Assembly: GCA_035079385.1 (NCBI GenBank)
Contig: JAVHKY010000011.1
Span: forward strand, 11,116,001-11,180,000
Source: Aspidiotus rigidus
Lineage: Eukaryota > Arthropoda > Insecta > Hemiptera > Diaspididae
Direction: 5' to 3'
DNA length: 64,000 nucleotides
Shown here: positions 12,393 to 22,040 of the stretch, in pieces
How positions within the stretch are numbered: the first letter of the stretch is position 1
Layout: every line of letters starts with the position of its first letter
The notes under the pieces: model-generated
The model's input: the letters and a program-made list of their open reading frames with translations, nothing else
Databases searched by the model: none
What the model was told of the DNA's origin: nothing
Translations under genes and position numbers: made by a program

Positions 12393-12587
12393 CAAGGTGT
12401 TTGAAAAGAGGTGTGCTCAGCTCAATGTAAACAACAAGGCGCTACATCACCTGATCTCCATTTAAAACAATGTAAAAACGGAACCGGGTGACGTCACTCA
12501 GTTCTGCGTTCCATGTATTTTTAAATGTGCGTGCGGGTTGCGTTTTGTTTACAATCGAACTGAGCACACCTCTTTTCAAACACCTAG
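12393..12587. mobile_element. 195-bp MITE with 42-bp inverted ends and 9-bp target duplication
   Basis: The left end CAAGGTGTTTGAAAAGAGG and the right end (reverse-complemented CTAGGTGTTTGAAAAGAGG) agree over about 42 bases, continuing through GTGTGCTCAG to TGTAAACAA. The 9-mer GATTTTGGC flanks both ends (12384-12392 and 12588-12596). It has no coding capacity. A 9-bp duplication suggests a Mutator-like mobiliser, but if the ends are placed one base differently the duplication could be eight bases, as in hAT elements. The good TIR match implies a fairly young insertion. Confidence 0.88.
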
Positions 12588-12599
12588 GATTTTGGCTAT

Positions 12600-14133
12600 T
12601 TCTGGGAGTAAGTGGGGTAATGCCAGAGGATGACCCGTATAACAACCTGAAAGCACAGCCATTCGTCTATTCCCAATTTCTCTATCTATCTGCAGAAATC
12701 GAGATAGAATCATTCTTCAGTTTTCGATAACTCAGACATGCAATATGGTTCAGTTTTTCGCTCGAGCGATGACTTCTTCTTAGACAAAACCGGTCATCGT
12801 GCTCCGTACAGCAATGATATAAGAAAAATTATTCGCAAATTTTACCTCAAATAATTAATACTTAACGACCGGGATTCGGGCTCCTTGTCGCAAAACTGGT
12901 CACTCTTCTTCAACTTCTAACTTGAACAGACTGTGTCTCATATGGACCGAGTTCTATTTCTACCGTACAAACCTATTATTATGACTATAGATGTACGAAG
13001 CCAGCGAATTAGGTGCCCCATTTTACGTCATAATAAATAAAAGTTACACACAGTAATGATTTGTATGGAGAGTGAAATATACCAAGTACCGTGCAATTAT
13101 TTTGTACTTGCAAATCACGTGATTGCTAAATAAATGGGACGTGGTTCTTAAGTATTCTTGCCTGTCGTAAAATACCCTCACTAGGACAACACGCGCGGAG
13201 ACGCGTATGGCTCGCGTAGTACGACGTGGTTCAGAATTTCTCGTGTGGGCTTTATTTTTCAAAAAAAAAAAAAGAAAAGAAGTATGCGGTACGTCAAGTT
13301 TTAAACAAAAAGAGGGAAATGACCGAAAAACGAGCACCTATACGATACAGACTTTGTCTCATCCGTGAAACATATTTCGCGCGTCCTTGGTTCCTTGTAT
13401 ACAGCTGAAATGTCTAAATTGTTCAGAAATTAGCATTATCGGAGGACGACGAAAAGCAGATAAAAATTTGCGCACATGTCTGTATTATTTTGTATAATAT
13501 TATATCGATGGTAAGAGCGCGTAAAGCTTTAATTATTACCGGTACCGACTTCAACCTCGATGTAGTGTAAATAAATATTGCGTAGTATTACATTGTCGTT
13601 TACGTTATAGTATATTCGTGCTTCGGTAGTCGATAAAAAGATTGTGAGATAACCGAGCACTTTCCGAACCTCTTCTGGCCCCCGTTTGTACAACGCACTT
13701 TACGTTTCAGAAAGTTCAGGATAGTGACATTCACCTTCAAGACTATATAGCTGACCGTTCAACAATAGGTTGGTCTTGCATTATGTTTTCGAATATCTCT
13801 TGCTTATCTCAACTTTTCGTGACATCAAAGTAAAAAATTTCATACAATTTCTCTTTCGAAAAACCATATCTGAGCCTCTAGAATCTCTTTCTTACCCATA
13901 CTTGATCCGATTACTCCTTCAGGTCCATGCGTACTGAGTTTCTGCTTTGATGGAGAGGTTACCTTAAGGCTTAAGGCAAACATTTCGTGGCCATTGAATG
14001 ACCTTGAAATTTGCGCATGCCCTGCCCTGAGGCCTAACTTTATACCTGCATGGCCTATTGGGTGTACAGACACACACCTCTTAGTCTCCTGAATCGTTAG
14101 CCCTGAGCCCAGTTCCATTAGCCTCTTATTAGG
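12600..14133. other. AT-rich stretch with no recognised gene
   Basis: Only short open frames are present, and none has a recognisable domain. I see no transposon ends or tandem repeats here. Confidence 0.4.
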
Positions 14134-14141
14134 CTAGCTAT

Positions 14142-14296
14142 CAGGCACGGCCTGGCTAGGAGTGCAAAAAGGCAAATGCACTCCGGGCCCTTACCAGCCG
14201 GGCCCTTTTGCTAGAAACTTCGATGTGTTGGAACTAATTTTTGACGGGCCCTTTACACTTCGGCACCTTAAGAATTTAATCGCCAGGCCGTGCCTG
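14142..14296. mobile_element. 155-bp hAT-type MITE with perfect 8-bp target duplication
   Basis: The ends are CAGGCACGGCCTGG and its reverse complement CCAGGCCGTGCCTG. The octamer CTAGCTAT lies directly outside both (14134-14141 and 14297-14304). CA...TG ends with an 8-bp duplication are typical of hAT elements. The interior contains two GGGCCCTT phrases and is too short to encode a transposase. Confidence 0.92.
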
Positions 14297-14398
14297 CTAG
14301 CTATCATAGCCCGCATATTTTTATTTTTTTTTTCTTTAATTTACGAGCTACTAGCAGCCTGCTTTCAGGGCTATGAGCTCGGCGAGATTGTGTGATTA

Positions 14399-14782
14399 CA
14401 CTACTGAACAGCTATCCTGTTACAAAGATTCTATTACGTGATTCTCGGATACTTTTCAGCGCTGAACACGAATCCGTTGTCCGTTTTTTGCTAGCACGTC
14501 ACAATTTTTAGTAATCACGATAAATATTCACGTAATCATAACAAATATTCTCGTCTACTTGCCGCGCGCTGTTGCGGAACGTAACGAACGTTTTCGATAG
14601 CGACGCTGCTATCGTCGATGTGTTTCGCGACAACGCGCGGCAAGTAAACGAGAACTTTAATCGTGATTACTAAAAATTGTGACGTGCTAGCAAAAAACGG
14701 ACAACGGATTCGTGTTCAGCGTTGAAAAGTATCCAAGAATCACGTAATAGAATCTTTGTAATAGGATAGCTGTTCAGTAGTG
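14399..14782. mobile_element. 384-bp foldback MITE, TTA target duplication (copy 2)
   Basis: It has the same termini as the 5.1-kb element: CACTACTGAACAG and its complement, flanked by TTA at 14396-14398 and 14783-14785. Shared inner phrases are GCTGAACACGAAT near one end and ATTCGTGTTCAGCGTTGAAA near the other. The arms pair almost perfectly (CACGTCACAATTTTTAGTAA with TTACTAAAAATTGTGACGTG), but the middle differs from copy 1. It sits just outside the 3' end of the LINE that follows. Confidence 0.9.
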
Positions 14783-14948
14783 TTATATGCGCGAGAGGAA
14801 GTTGGCTTGCTATAAGAAGTTGAATATGTTGGGGATGGAGGGGAAGTCATCTGAAAGGGCCTCTGTTTGGTTGTGAGGGATGGATAAGGAATTACGGAGT
14901 TGGGTCAAGTTTGGGCAGCAGAAGATGTGTTGAACGGATAGAGGGTGT

Positions 14949-15428
14949 TCAGATTCGCAATAAGGGCATGAGAGAGGCATAAGATGAGAGATGAGATGGG
15001 TGTGAGTGAGTGAGTCTGGTGAGGCCGATTCTGAGACGCGTGATGACTATTTCTTCTCTGCGTGTTGACAGATTTGAAGAGTCCCATGGGGTGGGAATAT
15101 TTTTAATTTGCGATAGTTTGTTTGTGTGTGATTTGAGATCAGACCAATGAGTGAACCATGTTTGAGTGATAAATTTGTTGATGTGTTTGGAGAGATCTGA
15201 GCGTGAGGGGAGGAAAGAGCGGTTGACTGGTGGGTTATGGGTTGCTAGTTTTGCTGCTTTGTCGACATTTTCATTTCCTGGGATACCTTTGTGACCGGGT
15301 ACCCAGATGAAGAATAGTGGGATGGTGTGAAAGATGGCAATGAGAGTGTGTATACGACTTATGAGTGGGTGGGAGGAAGTGTGTTTGGATATGGCGTCAA
15401 GTGATGATAGGGAGTCGAAAATGACCAA
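14949..15428 (-). pseudogene. RNase H and C-terminal part of the LINE
   Basis: This 159-codon frame carries the RNase H motifs of the LINE: an Asp in IFDSLSSL and the WVPGHKGIPGNENVDKAAK block with the last catalytic Asp. It continues into a TRREEIVITRLRIGLTRLTHSH segment typical of the region before the C-terminal zinc knuckle. The plus-strand LINE tail at 21393-22040 is clearly related (IWIPGHTNFPNHDAVDQAAK, RREEVILSRLRIGHT). The initial Met is not a true start, because the domain belongs to a longer polyprotein. Confidence 0.8.
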
Positions 15429-16127
15429 AAATGGGTTGAGAGGAAGACGTGAGGATATGTTCTAAACAGCTAAAGATTGCTTATAGTTCAATGGTGAAGA
15501 TGGATGCGGTGTTGCAGTATCGGTGAGACACTGCAGATGTGACCCATTGAGTATGCAAAACCGGTTTTGTTTTGATATTTAGGTGTTAAGAATTTTGTTA
15601 AACTGTGCCTGGTATTCTTCGGAAGAAGTTGAAGGACAAGGGAGGCGGTTTAGGTCGCGAATGATGTTGAGTGGAATAATGAGCCACGGAGGGATTGAGG
15701 GAACGATGTGGTTAAGACAATGGAACACGAAGAGGCGGGCTGCTAATTGGAGTTCTAGGTTGGAACGTAGATTGGTCATGGAATTTTGGTTGTGGTGAGG
15801 GGGGAATATGCGATGGTGGACGGGGATTTGCGGATATTGTAGGACAGTTGTGAGGAAGTTGGTTGTCAGTATGAGGCGTTGATAATGAAGGGGGGAAGCC
15901 AGTGTCTGCACAGAGGCTTTGCTCCAGTAGTTATTTTGAGTGAAGAATTTTGAATAGTGTCGAGTAGTTTTAAATGAGAAGAAGGGGTGAGACCGTAAAT
16001 GGGTGATCCGTAATCGAGGATGGATCGAATTAAGCTCTGGTAGAGGTGGAGAAGGATTTTTCGGTTACAACCTTCTTGAGGCTGGGAAAGGAATTTCAGG
16101 ACATTGAGTGTTCGAGAGCATTTTGAT

Positions 16128-16658
16128 TTAGTTGGTTTGATATGGGGATCCAAGAGTGACGGTTGTGGAAATTGAGGCCAAGAACTTTAGTAGTTTCAAC
16201 TTGTAGAAGTAGTCAACTATTGTGAGAGTGGGTAGTTCAATAATTTTCTGGCGTGGTTTTTGGAAGATGATGAGTTTTGTTTTGGGGTAACAAATGTGGA
16301 ATCCTAGGAATGAAAGCCAAGCGTGTATTTTATTGATTGTTTCTTGAAGCAGACGATGGACGCGAGTTGTGTTACTGGAACGTAAATGGATGCTTAGGTC
16401 ATCAGAGAATAGTAGGGTTTGAATTAGAAATTTTATGATTTTTGTTATGTTGTTGATGGCGATGAGAAAAAGGGTTCCACTAAGTGGGGATCCGTGGGGG
16501 ATACCGAAGGTTGAGGAATACTGATCGCTTACGCAGACTCTAAAAGATCGATTAGTAAGATAATTTTGAAGTAGGAGAGGGAAGGGTCCTCGAAGACCAG
16601 GTTGATGCAGGATGACGCATATTTGGTATGTCCAGACTCTCGGGAAAGCATTCTTCAT
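16128..16658 (-). pseudogene. reverse transcriptase palm of the LINE
   Basis: The frame starts inside RT motif A (DMKNAFPRVW), then gives GIPHGSPLSGTLFLIAINN (motif B) and LLFSDDLSIHL (motif C, with F-S-D-D in place of the usual Y/F-A-D-D). Both catalytic Asp residues of motif C are present. The frame ends without reaching the RNase H part, which lies in another frame, so the element is coding-defective. Confidence 0.8.
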
Positions 16659-16793
16659 ATCAAACGATATTGAGTAGAGGTTCGCTCCGTGAGCATGGGC
16701 GTCGTAGATTTGGGAATCGAGGTCAGCAAGGCCATTAGAGCTGATCGACCCTTACGGCAACCACATTGTGTATTACTTAATATGGACGTGTTT

Positions 16794-16915
16794 AAGCAAA
16801 ACTCGACCAAGCGACATGATAACGATCCGGGGAAAAAGAGATTCTCCGCTTATTGTAAATGAACATTTCTTCAGTTCTCCAGATTGTTATCATGTCGCTT
16901 GGTCGAGTTTTGCTT
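16794..16915. mobile_element. 122-bp foldback insertion inside the LINE
   Basis: Thirty-base arms (AAGCAAAACTCGACCAAGCG plus ACATGATAAC, and the exact complement) lie at 16794-16823 and 16886-16915. On the minus strand the RT reads SWFLDSK before the block and ILSNTQCGCRKGRSA after it, in a different frame. The block therefore interrupts a continuous RT segment. No target duplication could be settled. Confidence 0.7.
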
Positions 16916-17455
16916 CTTTAGAATCAAGGAACCAGGAGAGTCTATTATTGATAATTTTTTCGAGAATTTTGCTAAGAGCACTTAGTAGTGATATGGGTCG
17001 GTAGGATAGAGGGTGTGAACGGTCTTTGAGAGGTTTTAGGATTGGAATGATTAGAGGTGTTTTCCAGTTATTGGGGAAGGAGGTGGAGAAAAAGATTCGG
17101 TTAAGGAGTGAGATAGCATTTGTATGAAGTTTGTGTAGCATGGCGGGACTAATTTGGTCGAGATCGGGAGCTGATTTTCTGGAGCAGAGGGACCATGGTG
17201 TGGGTGACTTCTTGTTTGGTGATTGGTTTCTTGTAGGGAAGTGTGAGAGTTTGTGACAGATTAAGGGAGAAATCTATTGGGGTACTTTCGGGTTGTTGTT
17301 TGAGTTGAGTGAAAGGTGGGTCGTAGTTAGTGTTGGGGAAATTTGAAAATAATTCTCAGCTAGTATTTTGCTGATTTCTGATGGTGATTGACAGATTTGG
17401 TTGTTTTTATAGAGAGGTTGGAAGGAGATTTTTGTTTCGAACCTGTTAACTTTTT

Positions 17456-18765
17456 AATGTTACTCTACATGGCGGAGCAAGAAACAAGTCGATTAATTGA
17501 CGAGACAAACGAGTTCCAATTTGGTTTCTTGGCGGAACGACCGCATTGAAAATACTAGAAGCGCTCCTCTCCGCTATGCTCCAGTATGAGTCGCGTCTAG
17601 ACCACTCTCCGAGAAAATGAGATTCCGTTTACAGTCGCTTAAAAATTTCTCAAATTGCATTGACTCTTTAGTAATTTACTATCTCAAAGGACTACCGAGC
17701 GGGCTCAGCTCCAACTATCCTTCAAGCGGACGCACTCTATCGATCTCCTTGCCAATCGTCTACTTGAGTCGTAAAGAGAAATTGAAACAGTTGAATAAAA
17801 TCGCTTTTTGCTGACTACAAGGTTGCTGCAGGATGTCTGTCGGCCACCTTCGGTGTTACCTGCATTTTCACTGGAAACGTAGAAACTGCACTAGCCTCAC
17901 ACGAAGTACAAAATAGTACGAGTGCTCTGGCATAGCTTCGATCAAAATTTCGGTGGTATTCTTTTCTCTCGTATGAGTAGCGAAACAATTCCTCAATTTT
18001 GGATTTTAGAGAAGAGATTAAAACTACAGTGAAAAGAGAATACGGACGTCTAAATTCGATACACTCGAATTTTAATTCAGAGAAAGTAAGGCTAACATCG
18101 ATTTCTTAATACCATCCCTGCGTATTCGAAAGCCTAATAACTGTGATATTGGAAGAGAAATATTTCTTTCAGGGTTATTCCCCAAGACCACTGTGATACG
18201 CTCGTCTTAAGAGACTATTTTTCTTAGTGCTGTGTGGAGCAGATCTTAACATGTATCAATATTTTCGCGTTTCAGTGTCCGTGTAGTGTATAATTGTACG
18301 TAGGTCTTGTATCGTAGTGGCCACTCTATTGCCTACAGACTCTAAAGAACGAGAGAGTAACCCCGTGGATAACCTCACACGAATACTATTGTCCTGAATC
18401 ATCGGACTGTTTTTCCGCTCGGGGTGGTTCAATGATATACTCGTAGTGCGAGTATGCGTATCTAATTTTAGCGCTTATGTTTGTACAGATGGCCGCAGTT
18501 GGGTGCCGTAAATTCTCCTATACTGGTTTTCTATTCGAGTAGGTTGACAGGACAACACTCATCCAGGGTTCGTCCCTTTATATAAATTTCGTTACAATAA
18601 TTGTAGTTAAATCAGCCTAATTATTTTTTAAGGAATCGTTTTGAAGAACGAAATTTTTCGATGATAGAGCAAAAATAATTTTCTAATTTGTCTTTCGGCG
18701 TATTGCGAATACCACTATAAGCTTCGAACTGTCACTCCATAGGGATGCAGGTTTGGAAATAACAC
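17456..18765. other. stretch with no recognised gene
   Basis: I see no domain-bearing frame, splice-paired exon or transposon end between the LINE and the Penelope-like element. Confidence 0.4.
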
Positions 18766-18947
18766 GGTCCGATATGTTTCGGCTCGACATGATTACAGAA
18801 TACTCAAAGTGTAATCGAAAAGACTGATTGCAATGACCGCTGATAAACAGAAGAAGATGCGAGATCTTTCGGTCAACAAACCACCATCGGACAAAGCTAG
18901 AACGCCACTAACCCAGATGCGACTCGTAAAACAGAATACCAACGGAA

Positions 18948-19289
18948 TCAAGATTGAAGGAGCGAGCCTTCGCGAGGTGATTCAAGCTCGTAGACCAATT
19001 CAACTAAACCTTCGTCGGGAAAATACCTGTCGAGCACGGTAACATCACTGTTCAGATGACGCACTATTTCGATATTTTTCAACGCAATACGCTTAAAATA
19101 AGAGCTTTCTTTGTGAAGGAGGGTAGGTAACCCTTTCTTGAAACTATGACCACTGGAGATATGGTGGTCCGCAAAGGCCGAATCATCTAAATTTCCTTTT
19201 CTCCAGCCCTTAAGGTGTTCCTCTACTCGAATTCCAAGCTGGCGACCTGTCTCACCTATGTACACGCCGTTATAGTCCTTGCACTCCAA
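18948..19289 (-). pseudogene. GIY-YIG endonuclease domain of the Penelope-like element
   Basis: The frame begins ECKDYNGVYIGETGRQLGIR and carries the GVYIG signature (the GIY half lies in YNGVY), the conserved Arg of GRQLGIRVEEH and the later FADHHISSGHSF block. This nuclease cuts the target in Penelope-like elements. The domain itself is largely intact, but it is separated by frame breaks from the RT upstream. Confidence 0.88.
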
Positions 19290-19918
19290 TCTCTACACCC
19301 CACTCCTCTCCCCCCCGCGTGATGGGGTCCTTTAGCCTAACAAACAAACCCTTCACGGTAGTGAGGTTATAGAAGACAGGCCTGAAGCCAAAGGGGCGGA
19401 GGACACGAGTCAGCTTGCATGAAAATTCACCCAAAAACGGGAGCTTGATCCAACTTAGTTTTTTATTATCATTATTACAGCTCAGATAGCGGGCGAGGGA
19501 GGAGGTGGAATGAAGGCCTTTCCTCGTAAGCTTTTTACGGACCATACGGTCAATGTCCAAGTTTACCTCATTCACAGCGGCCAAGTGCTTAATGGTCGCA
19601 AGCTCCTTTTGGAAAGCTGGCTGACTCAGCGGAATGATGGTCAATCAATAAATACGAATATAACTATTAAAGGCAGCGATCTTATGAGAAAATGGACAGA
19701 AGGACGATCCGTGGACAACTGTATCGGCCGAAGTATCCTTTCTGAATATAGCACAATCATGGTTCTCGTATCTTTCAGAGATAGTGAGATCCAGAAAGTT
19801 TATGGAAGAACCTCCAATTTCTATAGTGAATTTTATGGAGGGATACTTTTTATTCAGACGTTTGAAAAACTCACCAAGGACCGGTCCACGCACATAATAT
19901 ATCGTCCACATATCGTTG

Positions 19919-20413
19919 TCAGTAATGGATGTGATTCAGTAGCACTTGGCCCGAGCAAAACAAGTCAACCTCAAATCTGGATATGAATATCTCCGAAACG
20001 AGAGAGCCCATAGGAGAGCCGATGGTGATGCCTAACTCCTCAGGAAACTCGTAAAATTTCCCATTGAACTTACAGAAGTTAGGTGACCAGCACAAATTAA
20101 GGAGGTTGAACAATTCTTGTGACTCGTTATGAGGAGTATTGAACTTGACAAGTAAGTCACCCATATACTCCATAGTATGGGCCCTCGGTATATTGGGAAA
20201 AAGGCCGACTACATCAAATGAGCAGAGGCTTGTACCCGGAGGTAGAGTATCATTTTTGAGCCTCTCGGCCAGAGAAACCGAATTTTTAACGGAGTAAGGG
20301 GACTCATACTCGATTCGAGGTTTGAACCAACGATCCAAAAACTTGGCCAAAAAATAGGTGGGGGAGGAGGTGTAGGACACAACAGGCCGCATAGGAGTAT
20401 TCCTCTTGTGCAC
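19919..20413 (-). pseudogene. reverse transcriptase core of the Penelope-like element
   Basis: Visible motifs are MRPVVSYTSSPTYFLAKFLD, SFDVVGLFPNIP with its catalytic Asp (motif A), and ELGITIGSPMGSLVSEIF (motif B). The frame stops at HIHY, where the next codon is TGA. The second copy at 24.3 kb has TGG there and runs on to NQYVDD, so the stop is a point mutation in this copy. Confidence 0.88.
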
Positions 20414-20529
20414 ATTAGGCAGCCCGTAGAGAAGGGGGCGGGGTTAGGTTCGAGCAGGGCTTTTTTGAGCAAAGAAGTTTTTATAATAAACTCACTTCTG
20501 TTCACAACTTTTCTAACCTCTTTGACGTA

Positions 20530-20709
20530 CCGTATTTTACCGCCTATAATGCGCAATCGTGGATAATGCGCAGTAAAAATTTGGAGCGATGTGATTTTTA
20601 AAAGTTTATTCATATGCGCGTATAATCGCGACCCGCGCATAATGCGCACCCCATATTTACGATCTTCAAAAATGGAGAAAAGGTGCGCATTATACGCGGT
20701 AAAATACGG
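20530..20709. mobile_element. 180-bp TA-flanked MITE inside the Penelope-like element
   Basis: The ends CCGTATTTTACCGC and GCGGTAAAATACGG are flanked by TA (20528-20529 and 20710-20711), as expected for Tc1/mariner/pogo-type insertion. ATAATGCGCA or its complement occurs four times inside. Deleting the element with one TA makes the host frame continuous across the site (minus strand FPNY then VKEVRKVVNRS), which fixes both boundaries. Confidence 0.92.
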
Positions 20710-21392
20710 TAGTTAGGAAAGTTAAGAGAGGTATTTTCGATAGCTCCACATTGAGTGAGAACTTCCTGAACCTTGGATACGTAGGAGGACGTCTCCAAGA
20801 CTACGATCGCGTTACCCTTGTCAGCTTTAGTAAGGGTTAACCTCTGGTCCCTGATTCTGCTCCTCAGATTATTCATCACCTCATCTGCGTAATTGTTTAT
20901 ACGAGGGAGCGGGTTGCTGCGGACCAGTTCGGCGCAAGCTGATCACGCAGGGACCAATTTTTATGGTAAGGTCGGTAACAACGTTAGCAAGAGTTTAATC
21001 TTTAGGAAGGGGAGGGAACCCAAATTTTAGACCCTTCTCCAACAAGTACGTTTCATCTTACGAGAATTGCGCCTGGGTGCTATTGATAATGCGGGGCTGG
21101 AAAGCTTGAACAACACCATTATCAGCAGAATTATTTTTGAGAACAATAGCTTTGGAGTTCAAAAGGCAGGAGATTTTCTTTTCTTTTTTGGCTCTAAGCT
21201 CAGCCTGAAAATCCCAACAATCCTCATTAACATTCCGAATAAACAGGTCGAACTCACTCGGCGGAAGCAAACTGAAGAGTCTGGAATGGAGAAGGAGATT
21301 GAGACGAGTAGTGACATTCAGACGGCCGTCCCATCTTCTCAGTTCGGAACGAATCCATTTGTTAGTGATGGTTTCCACCCCCAAACGGTAAA

Positions 21393-22040
21393 TTCATTAT
21401 TCTCACTGACTCACTTTCTTCACTCCACTCCCTTACAGACGCATACAACTCTAACCCTATAATCCAACGCATCTTCCTCACGCTACACACTTTAGAAACA
21501 ATCAACACTCAAATTATCTTCATATGGATCCCTGGACACACCAATTTCCCCAACCACGACGCAGTTGATCAAGCTGCTAAACAAGCTACCTCCCTCAGTC
21601 AAATAACTGATAATTCACCCCTACCAACCCTAGATTACAAAAATTACTATCGTTCTCTCATCACACAATCATGGAACACTCTTTGGGAAAATCAAACAAA
21701 TAATAAACTTCTCAGTATCAAAAAAACCCCGGTTCCTTGGGTATCCTCCATTCAAAACACAAGAAGAGAAGAAGTAATTCTCTCTCGTCTCAGAATTGGT
21801 CACACAAAAATTACTCACGCCCACCTCATCAGTCCCTACATCCTAACCCCTCCCTCATGTCCCCACTGTCAAAAAGACAAATTAACAGTGGAACACTTTT
21901 TTTCATGCCCCAGACTTTTACCCCTTCGCTCTTCTTCGGATACCCCCTCTTCACTCACCCAAGCACTCAAAAACAACCAGGACATCATTTCGAATACCCT
22001 ACATTACCTAAGACAAACTGACTTTTACGCTCACATCTGA
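21393..22040 (+). pseudogene. LINE 3' fragment: intact RNase H and zinc-knuckle tail
   Basis: An open frame of 215 codons runs to a TGA at 22038-22040 without needing an ATG. It encodes an I-like LINE tail: FIILTDSLSSLHSL (first RNase H Asp), IFIWIPGHTNFPNHDAVDQA, TRREEVILSRLRIGH, then a zinc-knuckle-like CPHCQKDKLTVEHFFSC. It is on the opposite strand to, and diverged from, the LINE at 14.8-17.5 kb. It abuts the 5' end of the Penelope-like element, so one probably inserted beside or into the other. The lack of stops suggests it is younger than its neighbours. Confidence 0.85.

Larger units (their letters stand above)
14815..17455 (-). mobile_element. broken I/Jockey-like LINE (reverse transcriptase + RNase H)
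   Basis: Read on the minus strand, the pieces come in the expected order. First is an N-terminal RT part at about 17450-16890 (PLIIPILKPLKDRSHPLSYR, then PISLLSALSKILEK). Next are NTQCGCRKGRSA and motif A, SFDMKNAFPRVW, near 16750-16630, then GIPHGSPLSGTLF and motif C, FSDD, at 16658-16128. The thumb/connection part follows at 16153-15579. Last are an RNase H domain at 15428-14949 (IFDSLSSLDAI ... WVPGHKGIPGNENVDKAAK) and a C-terminal zinc-knuckle-like CPYCESEH...HIFCC motif near 14950. RNase H in the same polyprotein fits I-like LINEs. Several frame changes and a foldback insertion at 16794-16915 disrupt it. No endonuclease domain was seen, so the copy is probably 5' truncated at about 17455. 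Confidence 0.85.
18766..21384 (-). mobile_element. Penelope-like element, copy 1 (degraded)
   Basis: The minus strand gives, in order, an N-terminal region (21384-21058), the block LTKADKGNAIVVLE (near 20835), and an RT with SFDVVGLFPNIP (motif A) and GSPMGSLVSEIF (20413-19919). A YVDD follows near 19900, after an in-frame stop in place of a Trp. Then come the SSINFLDLTI segment (19911-19645), a linker (19644-19270) and a GIY-YIG endonuclease (19289-18948). Penelope-like elements combine RT with a GIY-YIG nuclease. The copy is inactive: frames are broken around YVDD and the linker, and a MITE splits the region before the RT. The 3' edge is placed where similarity to the copy at 24.2-24.8 kb ends. 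Confidence 0.9.

Noticed and set aside
14815..17455. A cluster of host genes on the minus strand
   Set aside because: The frames are pieces of one LINE polyprotein in collinear order (RT, connection, RNase H, zinc knuckle).
19510..19986. A 158-codon plus-strand frame
   Set aside because: It is antisense to the Penelope-like linker and RT segments, whose motifs lie on the minus strand.
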